Part shown: positions 35,780 through 47,858 of the stretch, one piece after another | How the letters are laid out: the number at the start of each line of letters is the position of its first letter | Position numbering within the stretch: the stretch's first letter is position 1 | Assembly: GCF_900078315.1 (NCBI RefSeq) | Contig: NZ_FKBS01000014.1 | Location: 184,802-248,801, forward strand | Source: Bordetella ansorpii | GTDB lineage: Bacteria; Pseudomonadota; Gammaproteobacteria; Burkholderiales; Burkholderiaceae_B | Direction of reading: 5' to 3' | Length of the DNA stretch: 64,000 bases | The notes under the pieces: generated by a model | The model's database searches: none | What the model saw: the letters and a program-made list of their open reading frames with translations, nothing else | What the model was told of the DNA's origin: nothing | Translations under genes and position numbers: made by a program

Positions 35780-37318
35780 ATGCGTATCCGAGCAATACCC
35801 ACGCGCCGCTGGCAGGCGGCCGCCTTGGCAGGTGTATTGAGCGCCAGCTTGGCCGGCATCGCCCACGCCCAGTCCTCGCAGGTCACGCCCATGTACCCCG
35901 CCACCGACGCCTCGGGCATGCCGCGTCCGTCGATGCGCTTGGTTTCGCAGACCCCCGTTCCCGCACCGGCGCCCGTTCCATCCATTCCCGTCGCGGCGAT
36001 GACAGGCGCCGAACTGCGCGACGCCGCGATCGATGCCTACATCTACGCCTATCCGATGGTGCTGATGGAGATGACGCGCCGCGCTTCCACCAACGTGCAG
36101 ACGCCCCTGGCCGGCCGCGCGCCGATGAACCAGTTCGGCCACCGCACCGCCTATCCCGATCCGCGCGCCACCGACGTGGCCTGGCCCAGCACCGACGCGC
36201 TGTATTCCAGCCTCTGGTACGACGTGAGCCGCGAGCCGCTGATCATCCAGGTGCCCGCCGCCGACAAGCGCTACTACCTGCTGTCCCTGCATGACATGTG
36301 GTCCGACATGTACGCCGCGCGCGGCACGCGCACTTCGGGCAATGTGGCACAGACCTTCGCCATCGTCGGCCCCTCGTGGAACGGCACGCTGCCGCCGGGC
36401 GTGGATACGGTGCGCAGTCCGACCAACCAGGGCTGGATGATCGGCCGCGTGCAGACGCCCAGCGCCGCCGATTACGCGGTGGTCAATCAGTTCCAGGGCA
36501 ACATGATCGCCGCGCCGCTGAGCGCCTGGGGCCGAGGCTACAGCACGCCGGCCGGCCAGGTGAATCCGGCCTGGAGCGGTCAGGGCACGCCCGCAGAGCA
36601 GGTCGCGGCCATGGATGCGGCGACCTACTTCACCCTGTTCGACGAACTGGTGCGTGCCAATCCGCCGCACGCCAACGACTATCCCATGCTCGACCGGTTG
36701 CGCCGCATCGGCTTCGGCCGCGGCCAGGCTTTCTCGTTCGGCGCGCTGGAGCCTTCGGTGCAGCAGGCGCTGGCCGAAGCGCAGCCGGTGGCGGGCCGCC
36801 GCATCGCCGATGCGGTCCACATGCTGGGCACGCCGGTCAATGGCTGGACCGTGGTGCGCAACGGCATCGGCACCTACGGCACCGACTACACGCGCCGCGC
36901 CGCCGTGGCCTATGCCGGCCTGGGCGCCAGTACGCCCGAGGAAGTGCTGTATCCGGTGACCGCCATCGACGACGAAGGCGAGCCGCTGCGCAGCGACGAG
37001 GACTACGTGTTGCACTTCGACCGCGGCCAACTGCCGCCGGTGGATGGCTACTGGACGCTGATCCTGTATGACACCCGCCCGGGTTTCACGCAGAACCCGA
37101 TCGGCCGCTATGCCCTGTCCAGTACCGATCAACTGAAGTACAACCAGGACGGCTCGCTGGACATCTACATCCGCCGCGATCCGCCGTCGAAGGACAGGCA
37201 GTCCAACTGGCTGCCCGCGCCGCAGCAGGGCAACTTCATGTTGAACATGCGTCTGTATGCGCCGCGCAACACGGCGTTGGACGGCCTGTGGGGCCCGCCG
37301 CCGGTGCGCGAGGATTGA
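35780..37318 (+). CDS. DUF1254/DUF1214 domain-containing exported protein
   Basis: A 512-residue exported protein. The signal peptide ends near IAHAQS. A Pro/Ala-rich linker (VPAPAPVPSIP) precedes DUF1254 (AAIDAYIYAYPMVLMEMTRRAS, WPSTDALYSSLWYDVSREPLI, RYYLLSLHDMW). The DUF1214 part follows (GYWTLILYDTRPGF, YALSSTDQLKYNQDGSLDIY, NWLPAPQQGNFMLNMRLYAP). Function of these domains is not established. Single gene, ending 354 bp before the atp operon. Confidence 0.9.
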   Translation: MRIRAIPTRRWQAAALAGVLSASLAGIAHAQSSQVTPMYPATDASGMPRPSMRLVSQTPVPAPAPVPSIPVAAMTGAELRDAAIDAYIYAYPMVLMEMTRRASTNVQTPLAGRAPMNQFGHRTAYPDPRATDVAWPSTDALYSSLWYDVSREPLIIQVPAADKRYYLLSLHDMWSDMYAARGTRTSGNVAQTFAIVGPSWNGTLPPGVDTVRSPTNQGWMIGRVQTPSAADYAVVNQFQGNMIAAPLSAWGRGYSTPAGQVNPAWSGQGTPAEQVAAMDAATYFTLFDELVRANPPHANDYPMLDRLRRIGFGRGQAFSFGALEPSVQQALAEAQPVAGRRIADAVHMLGTPVNGWTVVRNGIGTYGTDYTRRAAVAYAGLGASTPEEVLYPVTAIDDEGEPLRSDEDYVLHFDRGQLPPVDGYWTLILYDTRPGFTQNPIGRYALSSTDQLKYNQDGSLDIYIRRDPPSKDRQSNWLPAPQQGNFMLNMRLYAPRNTALDGLWGPPPVRED

Positions 37319-37462
37319 CAAAAGCCATCCGGGGCGGCGCCCGCCGCCCCGTCATCCCTCTCGGGGGCGGGCTTTTCCCGTCCCTGTTATCCTCCGATTC
37401 GCAACCCATCCAGGACCGCCGCTCGGCCTGCCTCCGAGGCAGGCTGACGGCTGCCTTGCAAT

Positions 37463-37492
37463 TTGCTGCGGCTGTCCAAAACACGCTATACT
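37463..37492 (+). promoter_or_regulatory. Putative atp operon promoter
   Basis: TTGCTG at 37463 and TATACT at 37487 are 18 bp apart, fitting a sigma-70 promoter. The leader to atpI is about 175 nt and contains a CGGCGGG/CCTGCCG hairpin. The first part of the 354-bp gap after the DUF1254 gene holds a GC-rich hairpin (GGGGCGGC with GCCGCCCC) without a T tail. Confidence 0.5.
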
Positions 37493-37672
37493 TCGCGGGT
37501 TTGACGCTTGCGGAAAAGCAAGGGGATACACCCTAGGTTTTGAACCCAACGGTGATGCAACGCCGGCGGGATAAAGCCTGCCGCAATGGGAAGGGAAGAG
37601 GAAGACGTGCCGGTGAGTCCATTCAATCGCTGGCGCTACGTCCTGCCCTGTTCGGCCTGAGGGGGCAAGCTG

Positions 37673-38089
37673 GTGCAAAAGAGTTTGGTACTGACCGATG
37701 CTGATCGCACGGCGCTCAATGCACGAGCCTGCCGGGAAATTCTCCTGGTTCTAGCCGCCCAGGCGGCGATGGGACTCGCAGCGGCAACAATAGCGGGGAT
37801 ATTTGCGGGGGCGGCTGCGGGGCTGTCGGCATTACTTGGGGCGGTGGCATATCTGGTGCCCAATGCGCTGTTCGCGCTGCGTCTTCTTGTGGGTGTCGCA
37901 AGGTCTGCACGAAGCAACCCTTTCGCCTTTCTCTTCGGTGAGCTGATCAAGCTTTTCGCAACAGCGTTGTTGCTGGGACTGCTGTCCTGGCTGGCGCGCG
38001 AGTGGCTGGTGTGGCCGGCGGTGTTGCTGGGCCTCATTCTCACACTGAAGGGCTATCTTCTGCTGTTGTTGTTGCGCAAGCTGTCATAG
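37673..38089 (+). CDS. atpI: ATP synthase subunit I
   Basis: A 138-residue membrane protein with four hydrophobic segments (REILLVLAAQAAMGLAAATI, AGLSALLGAVAYLVPNALFAL, ELIKLFATALLLGLLSWL, WLVWPAVLLGLILTLKGYLLL). Its place just before atpB and its length identify AtpI, thought to help c-ring assembly. It starts with GTG at 37673 after GAGGGGGCAAGCTG. Confidence 0.85.
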   Translation: MQKSLVLTDADRTALNARACREILLVLAAQAAMGLAAATIAGIFAGAAAGLSALLGAVAYLVPNALFALRLLVGVARSARSNPFAFLFGELIKLFATALLLGLLSWLAREWLVWPAVLLGLILTLKGYLLLLLLRKLS

Positions 38090-38157
38090 CAGTATTTAAC
38101 AATCGTGGGTAGTCCGGGCCTCCAGTCCGGAAAGCACAGCAAAAGGGTGGGTTTCAC

Positions 38158-39039
38158 ATGGCTGCAGCCAGCGGCGCGTCGCCTCAGTCCGAGTACATTC
38201 AGCACCACTTGGTGCACTTCAACAATCTGGGCGAAAAGCAGACTGCCATCGCCCAGTTCGAAGTCATCAATTACGACTCGCTGTTCTGGTCCATCCTGAT
38301 GGGTGCGATCGTCGTCGTGTTCCTGTGGATGGCCGCTCGCCGCGCCACCTCGGGCGTGCCGACCCGATTCCAGGCTTTCGTCGAGATGGTCGTGGACATG
38401 GTCGACGACCAGGCCAAGGGTATCGTCACCAACGCCAAGAGCCGCCTGTTCGTGGCGCCGCTGGCCCTTACGGTCTTCCTCTGGATCGTCCTGATGAACG
38501 CGCTCGACCTGATCCCGGTCGACCTGCTGCCGTCCATCTGGCGCTGGACGGGCCTGGGCGCCCACCACGGCGACCCGCTGTACTACCACCGCATCCTGCC
38601 CACCGCCGACCTGAACGTGCCCATGGGCATGTCGCTGGGCGTGCTGCTGCTGATGTTCTACTACGGCCTCAAGATCAAGAGCCCCGGCGGTTTCGTCAAG
38701 GAACTGTTCACGGCGCCCTTCCACGCGCATGGCGTCGGCGCCATCGTCCTGGCCCCCTTCAATTTCCTGCTCAACCTGATCGAGTACGCGGCCAAGTCCG
38801 TGTCGCTGGGCATGCGGTTGTTCGGCAACATGTTTGCCGGCGAACTGGTGTTCATGCTGATCGCGCTGCTGGGCGGCGCCTGGACGGGCTTCAATGGCAC
38901 CAGCATCGGCTTGGGCATCGGCCAGGTCCTGGCCGGTTCCGTGTGGGCAATCTTCCACATCATGATCGTGCTGCTGCAAGCATTCATCTTCATGATGCTG
39001 ACGCTGGTCTATATCGGCCAGGCTCACGAAGGCCACTGA
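38158..39039 (+). CDS. atpB: F0F1 ATP synthase subunit a
   Basis: A 293-residue polytopic subunit of the F0 proton channel. Key elements: [23 protein letters not shown] with the conserved Asn-Asp region, and the essential Arg in [21 protein letters not shown] near residue 223. The N-terminal 40 residues are hydrophilic and periplasm-facing. Second gene of the operon. Confidence 0.97.
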   Translation: MAAASGASPQSEYIQHHLVHFNNLGEKQTAIAQFEVINYDSLFWSILMGAIVVVFLWMAARRATSGVPTRFQAFVEMVVDMVDDQAKGIVTNAKSRLFVAPLALTVFLWIVLMNALDLIPVDLLPSIWRWTGLGAHHGDPLYYHRILPTADLNVPMGMSLGVLLLMFYYGLKIKSPGGFVKELFTAPFHAHGVGAIVLAPFNFLLNLIEYAAKSVSLGMRLFGNMFAGELVFMLIALLGGAWTGFNGTSIGLGIGQVLAGSVWAIFHIMIVLLQAFIFMMLTLVYIGQAHEGH

Positions 39040-39084
39040 TTTTTCCAGTTTCCCTGGTGCGCGTCTCGCGGCGCGGGCCGGGTC

Positions 39085-39115
39085 GCAAGAGTTTCTTGCA
39101 AAAGAGTTTCTTGCA
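39085..39115 (+). repeat. Tandem 15-bp repeat in the atpB-atpE gap
   Basis: AAGAGTTTCTTGCA occurs at 39087 and 39102. The first copy with its flank also forms a small hairpin (GCAAGA-GTT-TCTTGC). The rest of the gap up to the atpE start is U-rich and unstructured, as seen for strong atpE translation-initiation regions. Confidence 0.6.
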
Positions 39116-39151
39116 TTCCAAGCAGTTCCCGTTTTCTCAACAAAATTCTGA

Positions 39152-39421
<270 letters not shown>

Positions 39422-39427
39422 GGCGCC

Positions 39428-39491
39428 GTCCGCTGCCCAGCGCAGCGGACTCCCCGCCGGTGGCGATGCAGGCAACGGCATCGCCACCGGC
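39428..39491 (+). other. Two consecutive stable hairpins between atpE and atpF
   Basis: Hairpin 1: GTCCGCTG (39428) pairs with CAGCGGAC (39443). Hairpin 2: GCCGGTGGCGATGC (39456) pairs perfectly with GCATCGCCACCGGC (39478) around 8 nt. No T tail follows, so they are more likely mRNA stabilising or processing elements than terminators. Confidence 0.75.
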
Positions 39492-39552
39492 AAAGTATCG
39501 AAAGCTTCGGGTCCGTCTTCAGCGGGCCCAGCAAGGTGTCTAAGGAACGACC

Positions 39553-40023
39553 GTGAATCTGAACGCGACAATCTTCTTCCAGATGCTCGTGTTCTTCGTT
39601 CTGGGCTGGTTCACGATGAAATTCGTGTGGCCGCCCCTGACGAAGGCGATGGACGAGCGCCGCCAGAAAATCGCAGATGGCCTGGCCGCTGCGGAAAAGG
39701 GCAAGGCCGATCTGGCCCAGGCCCAAGCGCGCGCCAGCCTCATCGAGGCTTCTGCCAAGTCCGAGAACCACGCTCGCATCGTCGAGGCCGAGAAACAGGC
39801 CGCCTCGCTGATCGAGCAAGCCCGTCGCGAAGCCGAGGCCGAGCGTGCCCGCATCGTGGCGCAAGCCGCACAGGATGCCGCCCAGGAAGTGCAACGCGCT
39901 CGCGATGCACTGCGCGACGACGTCGCCGCGCTGGCCGTCAAGGGGGCCGAGCAGATCCTCAAGCGCGAGGTCAACGCCCAAGCCCACGCCGAGCTGCTCA
40001 ACCAGCTCAAGGCGCAGCTCTAA
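39553..40023 (+). CDS. atpF: F0F1 ATP synthase subunit b
   Basis: A 156-residue peripheral-stalk subunit. One N-terminal membrane helix ([22 protein letters not shown]) precedes a long Ala/Glu/Arg-rich coiled coil. Starts with GTG at 39553 after AAGGAACGACC. The length equals E. coli b. Confidence 0.96.
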   Translation: MNLNATIFFQMLVFFVLGWFTMKFVWPPLTKAMDERRQKIADGLAAAEKGKADLAQAQARASLIEASAKSENHARIVEAEKQAASLIEQARREAEAERARIVAQAAQDAAQEVQRARDALRDDVAALAVKGAEQILKREVNAQAHAELLNQLKAQL

Positions 40024-40035
40024 GGGAACGCCAAG

Positions 40036-40575
40036 ATGGCTGAACTTTCCACTGTCGCCCGTCCGTACGCCGAGGCCCTGTTCGCCGCGGCGCGCGACGA
40101 CCAGGCCGGGCTCGCGGGCTGGGCCGATCTGGTAGACGAACTCGCCCAGATCGCCGGCAACCCCGACGTGCGCGAGGCCCTGGCCGACCCGCGTCTGGGC
40201 GATGCGCAACGCGCCGACGTCTTCATCGGGCTGGTCAAGACCAGCCTGCCGCAGGCTGCGCGCAATTTCATCGAACTGCTGGTCCAGAACGACCGCCTGC
40301 TGTTGCTGCCGGTCATCGCCAGCCAGTTCACCGCGCTGAAGAATCGTCACGAAGGCACGGCGCAGGCGGAGATCACCAGCGCGTTCGAACTCACCGAGGC
40401 CCAGGTCGCTGATCTGGTCGCCGCGCTCGAAGTCAAATTCGGTCTCAAGCTGCGTCCGCACGTCACCGTCGATCCCTCGCTGATCGGCGGCGTGCGCGTG
40501 GCCGTCGGAGACCAGGTGCTCGACACTTCCGTTCAAGCCCAGCTGGCTCGCATGCGCGACAAGCTGGCCGCCTGA
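40036..40575 (+). CDS. atpH: F0F1 ATP synthase subunit delta
   Basis: A 179-residue delta subunit. It starts [20 protein letters not shown], the N-terminal helical domain, and ends with the typical [28 protein letters not shown]. It links the b stalk to the top of F1. Confidence 0.96.
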   Translation: MAELSTVARPYAEALFAAARDDQAGLAGWADLVDELAQIAGNPDVREALADPRLGDAQRADVFIGLVKTSLPQAARNFIELLVQNDRLLLLPVIASQFTALKNRHEGTAQAEITSAFELTEAQVADLVAALEVKFGLKLRPHVTVDPSLIGGVRVAVGDQVLDTSVQAQLARMRDKLAA

Positions 40576-40615
40576 CGCAGCCGGCACAGACCCAATCAGG
40601 ATTCCAGGAGTCAAT

Positions 40616-42157
<1,542 letters not shown>

Positions 42158-42258
42158 GGCACGTCTGAACTGAGCGGGGGCGTTCGATCGTTCCCCGCGC
42201 GGATCAGACCGGAATCGCCCGGCGCAAGCCGGTCCGGCCGAATCAACAGGAAAGCGCA

Positions 42259-43164
42259 ATGCCCGGAATCAAGGAAATCCGAACCAAGATCAAGAGCGTG
42301 CAAAACACGCGCAAGATCACCAAGGCGATGGAAATGGTCGCCGCGTCCAAGATGCGCAAGGCGCAGGAACGGATGCGCGCTGGCCGTCCGTACGCCACCA
42401 AGGTGCGCGAGATCGCCGCGCACCTGATGCAGGCCAATCCCGAGTACTCCCATCCCTACCTGATCGAGCGTGAGGTCAAGGCCGTGGGCGTGGTGATGGT
42501 CACGACGGACAAGGGTCTGTGCGGCGGTCTGAACACCAACGTCAGCCGTATCACCCTGGCCAAGCTGAAGGAATTCCAGCAGAAGGGCGTTGCGGTGCAA
42601 ACCACGGCCTTCGGCAACAAGGGCCTGGGCCTGTTGACGCGTATCGGCGCCAAGCTGGTCTCGCAGGAAGTCCACCTGGGCGATCAGCCCGACATGGACC
42701 GCCTGCTGGGCGCCATCAAGGTGCAGCTGGACGACTATCTCGAAGGCCGCATCGACGCGCTGTATGTCGCGACGTCGCGCTTCATCAACACGATGCGCCA
42801 GGAACCCGTGTTCCTGCGCCTGCTGCCGCTGGCAAGCGGCCTGGACGATCCGTTCCAGATCGGCGCCTCCGATCTGACGCCGATCGAACAGATCAAATCG
42901 GAATACAGCTGGGACTACATCTACGAGCCCGACGCCAAGAGCGTGATCGACGCGCTGCTGCAGCGTTACGTCGAAGGCCTGTTGTACCAGGCCGTGGCCG
43001 AGAACATGGCGTCCGAGCAGTCCGCCCGCATGGTCGCCATGAAGGCGGCGTCGGACAACGCCAAGAAGGTCATCGGTGAGCTGCAGCTGGTCTACAACAA
43101 GACCCGTCAGGCGGCGATCACCAAGGAAATTTCGGAAATCGTAGGGGGCGCGGCCGCTGTCTAA
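42259..43164 (+). CDS. atpG: F0F1 ATP synthase subunit gamma
   Basis: A 301-residue rotor shaft subunit. N-terminal helix [33 protein letters not shown] and C-terminal helix [20 protein letters not shown] with [20 protein letters not shown] are characteristic. A 101-bp gap with a GC hairpin separates it from atpA. Confidence 0.97.
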   Translation: MPGIKEIRTKIKSVQNTRKITKAMEMVAASKMRKAQERMRAGRPYATKVREIAAHLMQANPEYSHPYLIEREVKAVGVVMVTTDKGLCGGLNTNVSRITLAKLKEFQQKGVAVQTTAFGNKGLGLLTRIGAKLVSQEVHLGDQPDMDRLLGAIKVQLDDYLEGRIDALYVATSRFINTMRQEPVFLRLLPLASGLDDPFQIGASDLTPIEQIKSEYSWDYIYEPDAKSVIDALLQRYVEGLLYQAVAENMASEQSARMVAMKAASDNAKKVIGELQLVYNKTRQAAITKEISEIVGGAAAV

Positions 43165-44607
<1,443 letters not shown>

Positions 44608-44617
44608 GCGCCGAGGG

Positions 44618-44664
44618 CAAAGCCCCCCTACGCGCTGGCGCTTGCCCCCAAGGGGGCGAAGCCG
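44618..44664. repeat. GC-rich hairpin repeat in the atpD-atpC gap
   Basis: Contains CTTGCCCCCAAGGGGGCGAAG, a self-complementary block, next to CCCCCCTACGCGC. Read in reverse it resembles the intergenic repeats at 19341-19470. It enlarges the atpD-atpC gap to 144 bp, far more than the usual short spacing, and could act as a partial terminator or processing site lowering epsilon expression. Confidence 0.6.
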
Positions 44665-44751
44665 GATCCGCGGTGCGCTGGCTCGGGGCGGGGTCTTTCT
44701 TTCGGCGAGGGTGGCGTACTGCGCCATGAACAACTGATATATGGATCCGAC

Positions 44752-45177
44752 ATGGCTATCCTGAAAGTGGACGTCGTCAGTGCGGAAGAAGCGATCTTCG
44801 CCGGTGAGGCAAAGTTCGTGGCGCTGCCTGGCGAGTCGGGCGAGCTGGGCATTCTGCCCGGCCACACGCCCCTGATCTCGCGCATCCGCCCGGGTACGGT
44901 CAAGATCGTGCGTCCGGACAACTCCGAAGAGAACATCTTCGTTGCCGGCGGCATTCTGGAAGTGCAGCCGGGTACGGTCACGGTGCTGGCCGACACGGCC
45001 ATCCGTGCCGCCGACCTGGATGAAGCTCGTGCCCTGGCGGCGCGCGAAAAGGCCGAAGAGGCTCTGCGCAATGCCAAGGACAAGGCTGACATCGCCGTGG
45101 TCGAGGCCGAACTGGCCGCGCTGACCGCGGAAGTCGCTGCGGCGCGCAAGATGCGCACGCCTTCGACGCGTCATTGA
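44752..45177 (+). CDS. atpC: F0F1 ATP synthase subunit epsilon
   Basis: A 141-residue epsilon subunit. The beta-sandwich domain ([47 protein letters not shown]) is followed by two C-terminal helices ([20 protein letters not shown]). Last gene of the operon; a strong terminator follows. Confidence 0.96.
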   Translation: MAILKVDVVSAEEAIFAGEAKFVALPGESGELGILPGHTPLISRIRPGTVKIVRPDNSEENIFVAGGILEVQPGTVTVLADTAIRAADLDEARALAAREKAEEALRNAKDKADIAVVEAELAALTAEVAAARKMRTPSTRH

Positions 45178-45226
45178 GATGGCGCCGGTGGGCACCCCGC
45201 CCGCCGGACGGACCATCCTGGTTCAG

Positions 45227-45253
45227 AAAGGGGCGTATTCGTACGCCCCTTTT
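45227..45253 (+). terminator. Terminator of the atp operon
   Basis: Stem AAAGGGGCGTA with TACGCCCCTTT closed by a TTCG tetraloop and a T-rich tail, 50 bp after atpC. One of the clearest intrinsic terminators in the window. Confidence 0.9.
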
Positions 45254-45373
45254 CCATTGTTGCGTGCCATGCATCGTCGCGTACGTAGTTCCCGCAGTGC
45301 GTGAATTACGAATTTCCCGAGTGCGTGCCAGTCCGTAAGCTGCGTTCCTGACATCGCTTTGCGGAAATACGAC

Positions 45374-46300
45374 ATGCGTGAATGTTTCGAATGTGCCCTG
45401 TTGGTGGCGCCCGAGGGCGCGGCGGGTGCTGCGTCCTGGGTGCAGCCCGAGCTGTCCGGCGAACGGCTGCGGCTGCAGGCGCATGCGTTGGCCGAATGCT
45501 CGGCGCCCGATGCCGATCCGGCTTCTCTCATCGCCGCCGCCTCGCTGCATCTGCAGCGCTACGACGCCTGCCTGCTGCCGGTCGAGCCGTCTAGCTTGCA
45601 GTGGGTGCGCCTGGCACTGTTGCGCGCCCAGGGCGTGCTGCGCATCCCGGTGTTGGTGCTGTCCCACGAGGTCAAGGCGCCTGCGCTGGCCGATCTGTTG
45701 GCATTGGGCGCGGCCGATTTCCTGCGCGCACCCCTGTGTACCGAGGAGCTGCGGGCCCGGTTGCTGCGCATCGTGGCTCGCCGCGGCGCGAGGTCCGAGC
45801 CCACGGTGGGCTATCCGGCTCCCCGGCCGCCCGACGGCGGGGGCTGGCCAGGCGTTACGGTCCAAGAGGCCATGCCGGCGTATTCGCGGGTCGGCAGGGC
45901 GGCATATCGTACGGTGCCGGGGCATACGCTGCCAGGCATGGCGGCGCGCCCCATGCCTACGGATACCTATCCGCGTGGTCATATCGGATCCAGGCGGTTC
46001 ACCGGCAATGCCGATTCCGACTGTGCCACCGTTCGCCCGCGCGCACGGCAGCATGACGACACGGCAGAGGCGAAAGCACCGCCGACCTTCTCCAACGAGC
46101 CCTTCCGGCAGGCCAAGGCGCGCGTGGTCGATGGCTTCGAGCAGGACTATCTGCGGCAGGCCTTGCAGCGCCACCAAGGTAACGTCGCGCAGGCCGCCAA
46201 GGCGTCGAACAAGCACCGGCGCGCGTTCTGGGCGCTGATGCGCAAGCACCGCATCGAGGCGGCGCCGTATCGCGTCACCCCGCAAGCCCAGGCGTCGTGA
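45374..46300 (+). CDS. Pseudo-receiver/Fis-type helix-turn-helix regulator
   Basis: A 308-residue protein. The N-terminal 140 residues look like a degenerate response-regulator receiver (YDACLLPVEPSSLQ, IPVLVLSHEVKAPALADLLALGAADFLRAPL); the phosphoacceptor Asp and the conserved Lys are not at their places. A variable linker of about 100 residues follows. The C-terminus has a Fis/HTH_8-like domain (FEQDYLRQALQRHQGNVAQAAKASNKHRRAFWALMRKHRI). Starts at 45374 after the TTG-led frame. Target unknown; it lies between the atp terminator and hemE. Confidence 0.75.
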   Translation: MRECFECALLVAPEGAAGAASWVQPELSGERLRLQAHALAECSAPDADPASLIAAASLHLQRYDACLLPVEPSSLQWVRLALLRAQGVLRIPVLVLSHEVKAPALADLLALGAADFLRAPLCTEELRARLLRIVARRGARSEPTVGYPAPRPPDGGGWPGVTVQEAMPAYSRVGRAAYRTVPGHTLPGMAARPMPTDTYPRGHIGSRRFTGNADSDCATVRPRARQHDDTAEAKAPPTFSNEPFRQAKARVVDGFEQDYLRQALQRHQGNVAQAAKASNKHRRAFWALMRKHRIEAAPYRVTPQAQAS

Positions 46301-46430
46301 TGTCCCGATCAACAGCCGTCCAAGGGCGACGCGCGGGCAAGACGCCTGCGAATGCCTGGCGGGCACGGGTGGCGACAGCAGGCCTTGACCAGGGCAGTAA
46401 AATCATCGCTTCAGAATCCAAAGGTTTCCC

Positions 46431-47507
46431 GTGTCCTTCCCCGCCCTGAAAAATGATGTGTTCCTGCGCGCGCTGATGCGCCAGCCGGTGCCTTACACGC
46501 CCATCTGGCTGATGCGCCAGGCGGGGCGGTATCTACCCGAGTACAACGCCACGCGTACGCGTGCGGGCTCCTTCATGGGGCTGGCGCAGAATCCGGCGTA
46601 TGCCACCGAGGTCACGCTGCAGCCGCTGGAGCGTTACGACCTGGATGCCGCCATCCTGTTCTCCGACATCCTGACGGTGCCGCATGCCATGGGCCTGGGC
46701 CTGGATTTCGTTGCCGGCGAGGGACCGCGTTTCGCCCATCCGGTGCGCAACGAAGACGATGTGGCGCGCCTGGCCGTGCCCGACATGGATTCCCTGCGCT
46801 ATGTGTTCGATGCCGTCACCAGCATTCGCCGCGCCCTGGACGGCAAGGTGCCGCTGATCGGTTTCGCCGGCAGCCCCTGGACCATCGCCTGTTATATGGT
46901 CGAAGGCCGCGGCAGCGACGACTACCGGCAGATCAAATCGATGCTGTATGCGCGTCCCGACCTGCTGCACCGCATGCTCGAGATCAACGCCGAAGCCACC
47001 CGCCAATACCTGAACGCTCAGATCGCGGCAGGCGCGCAAGCCGTCATGCTGTTCGACAGTTGGGGCGGCGTGCTGGCCGACGGACTGTTTCAGCAGTTCT
47101 CGCTGGCCTACACCCGCAAGGTGGTGGCCGGGCTGACGCGCCAGCACGAAGGCAAGGACATTCCGGTCATCGTGTTCACCAAGGGCGGCGGCAGCTGGTT
47201 GGAAGAGATCGCCGCGTGCGGCTGCAATGCGGTCGGCCTGGACTGGACGGTCAACCTGGGTCAGGCGCGCCTGCGCGTGCGGGATGCCGTGGCGCTGCAA
47301 GGCAATCTCGATCCCATGACGCTGTTCGGCGGCGCCCAGGCCGTACGTGCCGAGGCGCGCCGCGCGCTGGACGCTTTCGGGCAGGTCGGGCAGGGGGGGC
47401 ACGTCTTTAACCTGGGCCACGGCATTTCGCAGTACACCCCGCCCGAAATGGTTGCTGAGTTGGTCGACGAAGTGCATACGCACAGCCGCCGCTACCACGC
47501 AGAGTAA
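46431..47507 (+). CDS. hemE: Uroporphyrinogen decarboxylase
   Basis: A 358-residue heme-biosynthesis enzyme that decarboxylates uroporphyrinogen III to coproporphyrinogen III. Signature [15 protein letters not shown] with catalytic Arg near residue 30, the Asp of [14 protein letters not shown], and [16 protein letters not shown] near residue 145. Starts with GTG at 46431. Confidence 0.97.
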   Translation: MSFPALKNDVFLRALMRQPVPYTPIWLMRQAGRYLPEYNATRTRAGSFMGLAQNPAYATEVTLQPLERYDLDAAILFSDILTVPHAMGLGLDFVAGEGPRFAHPVRNEDDVARLAVPDMDSLRYVFDAVTSIRRALDGKVPLIGFAGSPWTIACYMVEGRGSDDYRQIKSMLYARPDLLHRMLEINAEATRQYLNAQIAAGAQAVMLFDSWGGVLADGLFQQFSLAYTRKVVAGLTRQHEGKDIPVIVFTKGGGSWLEEIAACGCNAVGLDWTVNLGQARLRVRDAVALQGNLDPMTLFGGAQAVRAEARRALDAFGQVGQGGHVFNLGHGISQYTPPEMVAELVDEVHTHSRRYHAE

Positions 47508-47858
47508 GTGGTTGCTTCTCTGTTGGAGGGCTTTACGGGCTCGCCCCCGGGATCGAGTTGTGCACAAGTTCGGCTTGACCCAGTTCAGCGCATTGAACCT
47601 ACGGTGCATTCTTGGAAATTTCCATAACTTGCTGATTTGTATGTGGAAAATAGGAATTTGCACGAATGCCGGTAGTCGTGCTAGCAACAAGTGTTGCTTA
47701 AGTTTAGTGCGGCGCGGCATGTTTTCCCCAATGTTATCCACAGGCTTTCCGGCCCAGTTTTCCCACTGGATCGATCACTGAGCCCCGCCAGTCGCTTAGC
47801 GGCTACATCCAGAATTCACTTTAAGTTCGGCCCGCCTGCCGCCGCCTTTCCGGACCCC
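47508..47858. other. AT-rich intergenic region with DnaA-box matches (hemE-priA)
   Basis: No gene is seen in these 351 bp. Base composition drops well below the surroundings. TTATCCACA (47734-47742) is a perfect DnaA box on the + strand. TTTTCCACA on the minus strand (47642-47650) fits TTWTNCACA. The palindrome TTGTGCACAA (47558) is one base off in both directions. Further partial matches (TTTTCCCCA, TTTTCCCAC) lie nearby. It may be a DnaA-binding control site; oriC itself is not proven. Confidence 0.55.

Noticed and set aside
37500-37640. Riboswitch in the atp leader
   Set aside because: A small hairpin is present but no known aptamer pattern was recognised.
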